NCBI GenBank assembly: GCA_007116535.1
Contig: SKIG01000166.1
Span: 1 to 14,148 of the forward strand
Length of the DNA stretch: 14,148 nt
DNA from: Psychroflexus sp.
GTDB taxonomy: Bacteria; Bacteroidota; Bacteroidia; Flavobacteriales; Flavobacteriaceae
Reading direction: 5' to 3'
Under the pieces are notes generated by a model, which did not search any database, was not told the DNA's origin, and saw nothing but the letters and a program-made list of their open reading frames with translations. Below are positions 1 to 7,096 of the stretch, piece by piece; the stretch's first letter is position 1, and every line of letters begins with the position of its first letter. A program made the position numbers and the translations under genes.

Positions 1-2204
1 TCTTTCTTTTTAAATAGTTTATCAGATAAATTGTAGCCGAAACTTACGTTGGCATTGGTTAACCTAAATAAACTACCGCCATTATTCACATTTAGTGTGT
101 TAATTCTTCGGTTGTTATTGTCTAAGGCATAAGGATCTAATGCTGCAATTACGTTGACATTAAATTTTTCATTAGCCAACGGAATATTACCTCTAACTGC
201 AATAGGGCTTAAACGAAGTGAATCAGCTGCAAAATTATAACCTGCGTTAAATCCTAAGTTGTTAAGTAGTTTTACTTTCTTAAATCGATCATCACCGGTA
301 GCTGTGGTATCTTTGTTTCTTACTTTTGCTTCAAAATCATTAGTAAATCCAAAATTCAACCCACTCGAAAACATTCTTCCTGGAGCTCCAAAAAGTGTTC
401 CTTCGAAACGTGAATAATCTATAAGTTGGTCAGGTGTTCCACCAACTCCTGGCACGGTTATTTGATCCCAATACTGATCGAATCCTGGATTGATATTATA
501 ACTTACTGTTGGACGTATTACGTGACGAATAGCTTTAATCTTTTTGTCATTTCCAAAATCAAACATACCGTACAAAGTCGTACCTATACTTGCAGAAAAA
601 TTATAAGTCCTGTAGGAATCAAAACCATCCACGGTGTCTCTAACTACTTCTTGTTGTGTTGGGTCAAATCGATGCTGGTATGTTCGCATTAACCAAGTTT
701 CATCGTAATTAGCGTTGATACTTGCACTAAAATGCTCTAAAATTTTAAAGTTAGTGGTAATTGGTATGGTATGTCTCATACCTGCATCAATATTCTCAAA
801 CATAGCAGGTGTAAGAAATAAAGAATCTGTTGTTCTGATTCTATTTTCACCTCTTACATTGTATTGTAAGTTGATATTTTGAATAGCTCCTTTTTTAGTT
901 CCTGTTTTAGGTTCAAAAGGGAAAACACGATTAATACTAAATTGAAGCGTAGGAAGCGTCATATCTATTTGCTCCGTGTTGGTGTTTTGATTGTGAGTAG
1001 CAGATAGGTTTAAGTTCATTCCAGGCCCTGCATCAATTATTTGTGAATAGGAGACTGAAGAGTTCATGGTATTGTTCAAGAAACTACCTTGGTTAGCTTG
1101 GTTAATAGACTCTCTAAAGAAACTAGACGAACCAATATTTACCGAAGCTGAAATCCTTCTTTTGGGATCAGCTTTTGGATCCTGCATGTGATTCCACCTA
1201 AAGTTGAAAACAGTTTGCTCTTGAAAATTAGGGAAGCCTCTTTCTTCTAAAAGTAAGTTTTCATACCTAAAACTAACCGAACCTGAATATTTGTAACGAA
1301 CACGGTATTCTGAATCAGAACGTATCGCCCAACTTCCGTTAGTATAGTAATCACCTAAAACTGATAAATCTACATAATCATTAATGGCAAAATAATATCC
1401 ACCATTCATTAGGAAGAAACCACGTTGACGGTTGTCTCCAAATGAAGGTAAAACAAAACCTGAAGATGCTTTGTCTGCCATAGGGAAGTATCCAAATGGC
1501 ATTGCTAGAGGGGTTGGCACATCAACAATATACATTTGTACTAAACCAGTAACAATTTTTTTGCTTGGAACGAACTTGATTTTTTCTGCAACGAAATAAT
1601 AATCAGCATCATCTATATCTTCAGCGGTAGTAAATTTTGCCTTTTTGATATAAAAGACAGAATCGTTCTCTCTTCTTGTTACTTGTCCGCGTACTTTAAA
1701 TCCACCTTGCTCTGTTCGTGAATTATACACTAAAGCACGACCTGAGTCAAAATTATAACGAAGTGAGTCGGGTTCAACAGTCTCAGGGCCTTGCTTAAAG
1801 ACGGGTAATTGTGTGTATCCTGTAGAATCTTTAATACCACGAGCAATTACTTCATTGGTAGAATTATTCAATATAATTTCACCGGCTTCAATACTCATGT
1901 CTTCGTAGTCAATTTTAGCTTCATTGTACAAATACATCATATTGTTTCTGCGGTCCATTCGCTTATAATCTTTAGCAACAGATTTAACAATATCTACCAA
2001 CATTTCTTTTTTTGGTGCAATACTATCTGTTTCTGTACTATCTCTAATAAAGAGGTTGATAGGTTGAAGTGAAGGCGCTACAATACTAGAATCTTTTGGG
2101 AATAAGTTCAATACCTCTGTGCTGTCTTGTTCAGTTTGGGCAAAACCAAATTGAAGACCAAAAAAGCCAATTATCAGAAGAATATAACCTATTTTTGTAC
2201 GCAA
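1..2204 (-). CDS. lptD: LptD-like outer-membrane LPS assembly protein (partial, C-terminus beyond window)
   Basis: The minus strand is open from 2204 to the window edge, giving 734 complete codons. The protein starts MRTKIGYILLIIGFFG and has a hydrophobic signal peptide ending FGFAQ, so it is exported. Residues about 75-240 look like the OstA/LptA-type periplasmic domain, with short beta repeats on the theme 'Y..aki.y.d..i.ag.i'. A segment with VPTPLAMPFGYFP matches the linker before the LptD barrel. The rest is rich in alternating aromatic and polar strands (for example GGYYFAIND, SVSFRYENL, ASINANYDE), as expected of a large beta barrel. The family inserts lipopolysaccharide in the outer leaflet of the outer membrane. 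Bacteroidota members are usually longer, so I infer that the last barrel strands lie outside the window. The start must be TTG at 2204: an in-frame TAA lies at 2213-2211 and the first in-frame ATG falls after the signal peptide. The gene is divergent from the amidase gene. Confidence 0.9.
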   Translation of the reverse strand, partial: MRTKIGYILLIIGFFGLQFGFAQTEQDSTEVLNLFPKDSSIVAPSLQPINLFIRDSTETDSIAPKKEMLVDIVKSVAKDYKRMDRRNNMMYLYNEAKIDYEDMSIEAGEIILNNSTNEVIARGIKDSTGYTQLPVFKQGPETVEPDSLRYNFDSGRALVYNSRTEQGGFKVRGQVTRRENDSVFYIKKAKFTTAEDIDDADYYFVAEKIKFVPSKKIVTGLVQMYIVDVPTPLAMPFGYFPMADKASSGFVLPSFGDNRQRGFFLMNGGYYFAINDYVDLSVLGDYYTNGSWAIRSDSEYRVRYKYSGSVSFRYENLLLEERGFPNFQEQTVFNFRWNHMQDPKADPKRRISASVNIGSSSFFRESINQANQGSFLNNTMNSSVSYSQIIDAGPGMNLNLSATHNQNTNTEQIDMTLPTLQFSINRVFPFEPKTGTKKGAIQNINLQYNVRGENRIRTTDSLFLTPAMFENIDAGMRHTIPITTNFKILEHFSASINANYDETWLMRTYQHRFDPTQQEVVRDTVDGFDSYRTYNFSASIGTTLYGMFDFGNDKKIKAIRHVIRPTVSYNINPGFDQYWDQITVPGVGGTPDQLIDYSRFEGTLFGAPGRMFSSGLNFGFTNDFEAKVRNKDTTATGDDRFKKVKLLNNLGFNAGYNFAADSLRLSPIAVRGNIPLANEKFNVNVIAALDPYALDNNNRRINTLNVNNGGSLFRLTNANVSFGYNLSDKLFKKK
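2190..2197 (+). promoter_or_regulatory. possible -7 element for the amidase gene
   Basis: TATTTTTG fits the Bacteroidota -7 consensus TAnnTTTG. It lies inside the first codons of the divergent LptD gene, and transcription would begin near 2203, about 70 bases before the amidase ATG. I see no TTG at the usual -33 distance, so this rests on the -7 match alone. Confidence 0.25.
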
Positions 2205-2251
2205 GACGTATTATGAAATTTTTGAAAAAAAAGATTCAAATTTTAAGTTGC

Positions 2252-2259
2252 CAAAATTA
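2252..2259 (-). promoter_or_regulatory. possible -7 element for the LptD gene
   Basis: Read on the minus strand, 2259-2252 is TAATTTTG, a full match to TAnnTTTG. A partial -33 match (TTT followed by C, not G) lies 19 bases upstream, inside the start of the amidase gene. Transcription would start near 2246, about 40 bases before the TTG start codon. This is a consensus match only. Confidence 0.35.
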
Positions 2260-2272
2260 CATATATTTTTAA

Positions 2273-3436
2273 ATGTCGAAACCTAAAAAATCAATTATCT
2301 ATAAACAAGTGAAAAAGACTATTAAACCTACGTTCATACAACTGATAACGAAGCAGTTTAGTATAATTTTTATCTTCTTTTTATCGCTTCATATCTCAGT
2401 ATATGCTCAGAGTGGGGCATCAACCAATAAATTTAAAGTAGTTTTAGATGCAGGTCATGGTGGAACAGACTCAGGAACATTAGGTAACGGACTTCAGGAA
2501 AAAGATGTTGCATTCGACGTAACTAATCGAATATATGAACTATTAAAAAAAGAGAGTGATCTTGAAGTAGTAAGAACAAGAACTACAGATTTTAAGGTGC
2601 CTTTGAGTAGGCGTGCAGAAATTGCAAACAAAGAAGATGCAAATGTGTTTGTGTCAATTCATTGTAATGGAGTAGCCAACCCAAACCCAAAAGGATTTGA
2701 GACCTTTGTATTTGGGGTAAGAAGAAACAAAGACAACCTAGAGACTGCCAAACGAGAAAACTCTGTAATTTACTTAGAAGACGACCACGAAAAGCGATAC
2801 GGAAATTTTGACCCTAATTCTCCTGAATCATTCATTAGTTTTACGCTTATGCAAGAAGAATACCTTGATCAGAGTATTTTGTTAGCAAATTATATTCAAA
2901 CAAGTGTTTTGAAATCAGTAAAGATGGTTGACAGAGGTGTAAAACAAGACGTCTTTTTGGTGCTTCGAGAAACATTTATGCCGAGTGTTTTGGTTGAACT
3001 TGGATTTTTAACCAATAAAGATGACGCTACTATGTTGAAATCTGACGCCAATAAACAAAAAATGGCACAAGAAATTGCAAAAGCGATAATTGAGTATAAA
3101 AATGCATTACCTTCAGAGGATACTTCTTCAAGTCAATATGTTGAAACTGAAACTACACAGAAAATTGCTTCGGTAAGTTTTAGTGTTCAACTAGTCGCTA
3201 CTTCGCGTGAAATAGATCCTGATCCAAAAGATTTTAAAGGATTGGAACCCTTGGCAAAATTAGTAGAAAACGGGATGAATAAGATTGTTTATGGTTATTC
3301 AGAAAACTACATGGAAGCACAAGAATTACTTCAAGACGCACTCGAAAAAGGTTATGATTCTGCTTTTATAGTAGCTTTCGACCAAGAAGGAAACAAAATA
3401 ACTGTAAACGAAGCCTTGAAATCTAAATTAAAATAG
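2273..3436 (+). CDS. N-acetylmuramoyl-L-alanine amidase (Amidase_3) with SPOR-like C-terminal domain
   Basis: This is a zinc hydrolase that cuts the amide bond between N-acetylmuramic acid and the stem peptide, acting in the periplasm during cell separation or wall turnover. A basic N-terminus of about 28 residues precedes a hydrophobic signal segment (29-46, ending VYAQS). The catalytic domain spans about 54-276. It has VVLDAGHGG with zinc ligand H62, LQEKD with ligand E76, SIHCNG with ligand H130, and PSVLVELGF with catalytic E242. Residues about 145-195 form an insertion rich in charged residues between the third ligand and the catalytic Glu, where regulatory helices occur in AmiC-type enzymes. 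Residues about 301-373 (FSVQLVATS... to ...AFIVAFDQEG) have the beta-alpha-beta pattern of a SPOR domain, which binds denuded glycan at division sites. The ATG at 2273 gives an unusually long signal-peptide N-region. No other ATG or GTG start before the signal core was evident. The gene is divergent from LptD. Confidence 0.93.
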   Translation: MSKPKKSIIYKQVKKTIKPTFIQLITKQFSIIFIFFLSLHISVYAQSGASTNKFKVVLDAGHGGTDSGTLGNGLQEKDVAFDVTNRIYELLKKESDLEVVRTRTTDFKVPLSRRAEIANKEDANVFVSIHCNGVANPNPKGFETFVFGVRRNKDNLETAKRENSVIYLEDDHEKRYGNFDPNSPESFISFTLMQEEYLDQSILLANYIQTSVLKSVKMVDRGVKQDVFLVLRETFMPSVLVELGFLTNKDDATMLKSDANKQKMAQEIAKAIIEYKNALPSEDTSSSQYVETETTQKIASVSFSVQLVATSREIDPDPKDFKGLEPLAKLVENGMNKIVYGYSENYMEAQELLQDALEKGYDSAFIVAFDQEGNKITVNEALKSKLK

Positions 3437-3438
3437 TC

Positions 3439-3467
3439 TTGATAATTCGATAGGTTTCTTAAATTTG
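3439..3467 (+). promoter_or_regulatory. predicted Bacteroidota-type promoter for the MCE/Fe-S gene run
   Basis: TTG at 3439-3441, then 18 bases, then TAAATTTG at 3460-3467. This fits both elements and the spacing of the Bacteroidota primary sigma promoter (TTG, 17-23 bases, TAnnTTTG). Transcription would begin near 3472, leaving a leader of about 70 bases that contains a weak 5-bp hairpin (AAGCA, six-base loop, TGCTT). It would let the downstream genes be transcribed separately from the amidase gene. Confidence 0.5.
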
Positions 3468-3543
3468 CTGAAGTATAAAACTAATTTGAATTATAAGCAA
3501 TAAACTGCTTTCTAATGGAAGGCTTACATTAAAAGACCAAAAA

Positions 3544-4512
3544 ATGAAAATAAGTAACGAGTTTAAAGCCGGATTAATTGCAGTCATTGCTATTGCTTTA
3601 TTAATCTTCGGATATAATTTTCTGAAAGGTGAAAATCTTTTGAGTAAGTCAAGGCATTTTTATGTCTTGTATGACGATGTTGAGGGGCTTAGTCCTTCTT
3701 CAGTAATTACAATCAACGGTTTGCATGTAGGAAATGTTAGTGATATTCGCTTTTCTGATGAAAAAGGAAAAATCTTAGTTACACTTAACGTAAAGTCAGA
3801 TTTTCAATTTTCTAAATACGCAACTGAAAAAATTTATGGAGGAGATTTGATTGGAGGTAAGTCAATGGCAATTGTTCCTGTCTATCCAATTACCGAGGTT
3901 GCTAAAGATGGAGATACTTTAGTTGGTGAGATTGAAGACGGACTCTTAGAACTTGTCAACAATAAATTAACTCCACTTCAAACAAAAGTAGAAAGTGCTG
4001 TCGTTGGTATAGATAGTTTAGTGCATAAAGTTAATTTTATTCTCGACCTCGACACTCAGAATACGATTAAACAATCCATCGGTCAATTTGAAGAAACCTT
4101 GCTAAGTTTGAAAGGCACAACAGAAAAATTAAACCAAATGATTGCTTCAAATGAAGCTAATATCGAGACAACAGTATCAAATTTTTCAAAAATTTCAGAA
4201 CAATTTTTAGAGCTCTCTGAAAGTATTGCTGAGGCTGACATCAAACAAAATATTATTAACTTAAATGAAAGCATTACTAAAATCAATGAAATGCTCACCA
4301 AAACAGCCGAGGGAGAAGGAAATCTAGGCAAACTTGTAAATGACGAGTTGCTGTATGACAACATAGAAGCTGCTTCCAAACAAATGGAAAAATTATTAGA
4401 AGATTTCAGATTGAATCCAAAGCGATATATACATTTTTCTATTTTTGGGAAAAAACATGTTCCGTACACTCATAATAAATTAGAAGATAAAGAAGAAAAT
4501 AAAGAGAAATAA
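3544..4512 (+). CDS. MlaD family (MCE domain) membrane-anchored lipid-transport protein
   Basis: MCE proteins form hexameric rings that carry phospholipids across the periplasm, usually with an MlaE permease and MlaF ATPase. A single N-terminal membrane anchor (about 8-27) follows the short start MKISNEFK, which is typical of MlaD. The MCE domain covers about 38-113: FYVLYDDVEGLSPSSVITING, then GLHVGNVSDI, and the closing strand GGDLIGGKSMAIVP. Residues about 140-290 are predicted to be mostly helical and coiled-coil-like, poor in Cys and Pro, with the pattern of a helical tail or tube. The C-terminus is charged (KLEDKEENKEK). At 322 residues it is longer than E. coli MlaD (about 180), in line with Bacteroidota members. 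The stop is two bases before the next ATG, so it is probably co-translated with the Fe-S membrane protein. No MlaE or MlaF gene lies in this window. Confidence 0.9.
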   Translation: MKISNEFKAGLIAVIAIALLIFGYNFLKGENLLSKSRHFYVLYDDVEGLSPSSVITINGLHVGNVSDIRFSDEKGKILVTLNVKSDFQFSKYATEKIYGGDLIGGKSMAIVPVYPITEVAKDGDTLVGEIEDGLLELVNNKLTPLQTKVESAVVGIDSLVHKVNFILDLDTQNTIKQSIGQFEETLLSLKGTTEKLNQMIASNEANIETTVSNFSKISEQFLELSESIAEADIKQNIINLNESITKINEMLTKTAEGEGNLGKLVNDELLYDNIEAASKQMEKLLEDFRLNPKRYIHFSIFGKKHVPYTHNKLEDKEENKEK

Positions 4513-4514
4513 AA

Positions 4515-5846
4515 ATGAGTTATCTACCACAGTTACTATTTGTTATTGCATTTGCGTACGCAGTTTATTTTTTCGCTCGAAATGTAAAGCGTTTGCGTAG
4601 AAACATTCTTCTAGGAAAGGATGTTGATAGAAAAGATCGCAAGTCCGAGAGGCTTAGCCAAATGATTCGTGTAGCCTTAGGACAATCAAAAATGGTGACT
4701 CGCCCAATTGCAGGTACCCTTCACGTGATTATTTATGTAGGTTTTGTAATTATCAATATAGAGGTTTTGGAAATTATTATCGATGGAATCTCAGGTCAAC
4801 ATAGGATTTTTGCTTTTTTATGCCCTGTATATAGTTTTTTAATTGGTAGTTTTGAAATATTGGCTTTACTTGTTTTAATTACAGTTATTTTATTTTGGAC
4901 AAGAAGAAATATTATGCGTATCAAGCGTTTTCTTTCGCCAGAATTAAAAGGTTGGCCAAAGAATGACGCCAACTTAATCTTGTACTTTGAAGTAGTATTA
5001 ATGGTTTTGTTTTTAACTATGAATGCTGCAGATTACCAATTACAACTGAACAACCATGAAGCTTATGTAAAAGCAGGAGCCTTTCCTGTTAGTCAATTTT
5101 TGTTACCGCTTTTTGAAAATATGTCCAGCGCTACTTTAGTAATTGTTGAAAGGACAGCTTGGTGGGCACATATTTTGGGTATTCTTTTCTTTTTGAATTA
5201 TTTATATTATTCTAAACATCTTCATATTTTATTAGCTTTTCCAAACGTGTATTTTGCTAATTTAGAAGAGAAAGGAAAGTTCAAGAATTTAGATTCGGTT
5301 ACCAATGAGGTGAAAATGATGTTGGATCCAAATGCCGATCCTTTTGCTGAGCCTGCTGAAGGAGAAGGGGATGAAGTTCCTGAGAAATTTGGTGCTTCAG
5401 ATGTTTCAGATTTAAGTTGGTTTCAACTACTAAGTGCCTATACTTGTACTGAATGTGGTAGATGTACATCGGAGTGTCCCGCAAATCAAACAGGAAAAAA
5501 GCTTTCGCCACGAAAAATCATGATGGATACCCGAGACCGTTTAGAAGAAGTAGGTAAAAATATAGATGCCAATAAAGGTGAATTTCAACCTGATGGAAAA
5601 CAACTTTTAGATGATTATATTTCTAGAGAAGAATTATGGGCATGTACAACTTGTAATGCTTGTGTAGAAGCTTGTCCTGTAGGAATTGATCCACTTTCCA
5701 TAATTATGGATATGCGCCAATACTTAGTAATGGAAGAAAGCGCTGCGCCGGCGGAATTAAACAACGCTATGTCAAATATAGAGAACAACGCGGCTCCGTG
5801 GCCGTATAACCAACAAGATAGATTAAACTGGGCAAAAGAAGCCTAA
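4515..5846 (+). CDS. membrane-bound (Fe-S)-binding oxidoreductase subunit with two 4Fe-4S clusters
   Basis: This 443-residue protein joins a NarI/HdrE-like membrane part to a HdrC/GlpC-like ferredoxin part, suggesting it passes electrons between the quinone pool and a soluble partner. Hydrophobic segments lie at about 3-21, 66-90, 98-128, 156-172 and 216-242. H70, H219, H235 and H237 are in or near them and could bind heme b; this is inference. After an acidic linker (about 270-292) come two full 4Fe-4S motifs: C311, C314, C317, C321 (CTECGRCTSECP) and C377, C380, C383, C387 (CTTCNACVEACPVG). The C-terminal NQQDRLNWAKEA resembles the hinge that leads into a CCG domain in fused relatives. Here the CCG domain is in a separate gene starting at 6295, with the HAD gene between them. 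It follows the MCE gene by two bases and precedes the HAD gene by 13. The substrate is unknown. Confidence 0.88.
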   Translation: MSYLPQLLFVIAFAYAVYFFARNVKRLRRNILLGKDVDRKDRKSERLSQMIRVALGQSKMVTRPIAGTLHVIIYVGFVIINIEVLEIIIDGISGQHRIFAFLCPVYSFLIGSFEILALLVLITVILFWTRRNIMRIKRFLSPELKGWPKNDANLILYFEVVLMVLFLTMNAADYQLQLNNHEAYVKAGAFPVSQFLLPLFENMSSATLVIVERTAWWAHILGILFFLNYLYYSKHLHILLAFPNVYFANLEEKGKFKNLDSVTNEVKMMLDPNADPFAEPAEGEGDEVPEKFGASDVSDLSWFQLLSAYTCTECGRCTSECPANQTGKKLSPRKIMMDTRDRLEEVGKNIDANKGEFQPDGKQLLDDYISREELWACTTCNACVEACPVGIDPLSIIMDMRQYLVMEESAAPAELNNAMSNIENNAAPWPYNQQDRLNWAKEA

Positions 5847-5859
5847 AAAAGAGTAAATT

Positions 5860-6282
5860 ATGAGTGATGAGTTATTGAGAAAAGCAAAGATTGGAGAAGA
5901 AACGGTAAGTCCTGTACTTCCTAAGGGAGTAAAGAATTACTTAATTGATATTGACGGGACAGTAACCGAAGACGTGCCAAACGAAGAACCTGAAAGAATG
6001 GCAACTTGTAAGGCGTTTCCTGATGCTTTGGCTACTGTAAATAAATGGTATGATGAAGGACACAGAATTTGTTTCTTCACCTCTCGTACCGAAGACCACA
6101 GAGAAGTTACTGAAAAATGGCTTGAAGAAAATGGGTTTAAATATCATTCGTTACTTATGGGGAAACCAAGAGGAGGAAACTACCATTGGATTGATAACCA
6201 CTTAGTAAGAGCTACCAGATACAAAGGAAAATTTACAGATATGGTCGAGAAGAAAGTAACCATAGAAGTATTTGAAGAATAA
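5860..6282 (+). CDS. small HAD-superfamily phosphatase-like protein
   Basis: This 140-residue protein has the HAD core motifs. Motif I is LIDIDGTVTEDV, with nucleophile D30 and acid/base D32. Motif II is FFTSRT (S75, T74 region). A likely motif III lysine is K102 in GKPRGGN, and motif IV is WIDN with D112. Motif IV has a single Asp where many HAD phosphatases have two acidic residues. There is too little sequence between the motifs for a large cap domain, so this should be an open, capless enzyme that could accept a bulky or macromolecular substrate. It has no signal peptide and should be cytosolic. Similar Bacteroidota proteins have, as I recall, been labelled phosphoheptose isomerase, but I see no SIS-domain features to support that. 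The gene sits between the two halves of a Fe-S oxidoreductase, 13 bases after one and 12 before the other, so it is very probably in the same transcript. Substrate unknown. Confidence 0.82.
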   Translation: MSDELLRKAKIGEETVSPVLPKGVKNYLIDIDGTVTEDVPNEEPERMATCKAFPDALATVNKWYDEGHRICFFTSRTEDHREVTEKWLEENGFKYHSLLMGKPRGGNYHWIDNHLVRATRYKGKFTDMVEKKVTIEVFEE

Positions 6283-6294
6283 ACATACAAAACG

Positions 6295-7086
6295 ATGAGT
6301 GAAGCAATGAGAGTGCCTACAATGGCAGAATATATGGCAGAAGGCAAACAACCTGAAGTACTTTTTTGGGTAGGTTGTGCCGGTAGTTTTGACGATAGAG
6401 CAAAGAAAATCACGAAAGCTTTTGTTAAAATTTTGAATAAAATTGGAGTCGATTTTGCAGTTCTTGGCACTGAAGAAGCTTGTACAGGCGATCCTGCTAA
6501 GCGAGCTGGTAACGAGTTTTTATTTCAAATGCAAGCAATGACCAATATTGAAGTCATGAATGCTTATGAAGTAAAAAAAGTAGTCACTACATGTCCTCAT
6601 TGTTTCAATACCATTAAAAATGAATATCCCTCATTAGGAGGTGAATACCAAGTAATGCATCATACTCAATTTTTGAAGCAGCTGCTCAATGAAGGGCGAT
6701 TAAAAGTTGAAGGAGGTAAATACAAAGGCAAGCGTATTACTTTTCATGACCCATGTTACCTCGGTAGAGCTAATGATGAATATGAAGCTCCACGTGAACT
6801 TCTACGAAAATTAGAAGTAGAGTTAGTTGAAATGAAGTCCTGTAAAACTCGTGCTCTTTGTTGTGGGGCGGGAGGTGCCCAAATGTTCAAAGATGCCGAA
6901 AAAGGTGATAAAGAGGTGAACATACATCGCACAGAAGAGGCCTTAGAAACTCAACCTAGCATTATTGCAGCAGGATGCCCATTTTGTAATACTATGATGA
7001 CAGACGGAGTCAAAAACAAAGAGAAACAGGACGACATTGAAGTTTTGGACGTGGTAGAAATGATTGCCAACGCCGAAGACCTATAA
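6295..7086 (+). CDS. CCG-domain (Fe-S)-binding protein, HdrB/GlpC-like subunit
   Basis: This 263-residue protein has the two cysteine-rich repeats of the CCG family (heterodisulfide reductase subunit B, GlpC, LutA/YkgE). The second repeat is complete: C154, C189-C190-G191, C228 and C231, a layout that in HdrB binds a non-cubane 4Fe-4S cluster. The first repeat has C28, C63, C100 and C103, but the middle motif reads CTGDPAKR and so lacks the second Cys of CCG. It may hold a different cluster or none; CTGDPARR-like forms are, as I recall, common in this subgroup. There is no signal peptide or membrane segment. It should be the soluble catalytic partner of the membrane Fe-S protein at 4515-5846, and in some lineages the two are fused. 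The N-terminal stretch MSEAMRVPTMAEYMAEG probably docks to that partner (inference). The next gene starts 10 bases after the stop. Confidence 0.9.
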   Translation: MSEAMRVPTMAEYMAEGKQPEVLFWVGCAGSFDDRAKKITKAFVKILNKIGVDFAVLGTEEACTGDPAKRAGNEFLFQMQAMTNIEVMNAYEVKKVVTTCPHCFNTIKNEYPSLGGEYQVMHHTQFLKQLLNEGRLKVEGGKYKGKRITFHDPCYLGRANDEYEAPRELLRKLEVELVEMKSCKTRALCCGAGGAQMFKDAEKGDKEVNIHRTEEALETQPSIIAAGCPFCNTMMTDGVKNKEKQDDIEVLDVVEMIANAEDL

Positions 7087-7096
7087 CAAATTACCT

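Noticed and set aside
426..2072. Short plus-strand reading frames (426-692, 1809-2072)
   Set aside because: They lie antisense to the LptD gene, have no domain-like sequence, and are rich in residues expected from reading a coding strand backward.
7064..7096. Upstream TTG start for the unknown gene
   Set aside because: It would overlap the CCG gene by 23 bases and add residues read from that gene in another frame; the ATG at 7097 is normally spaced.
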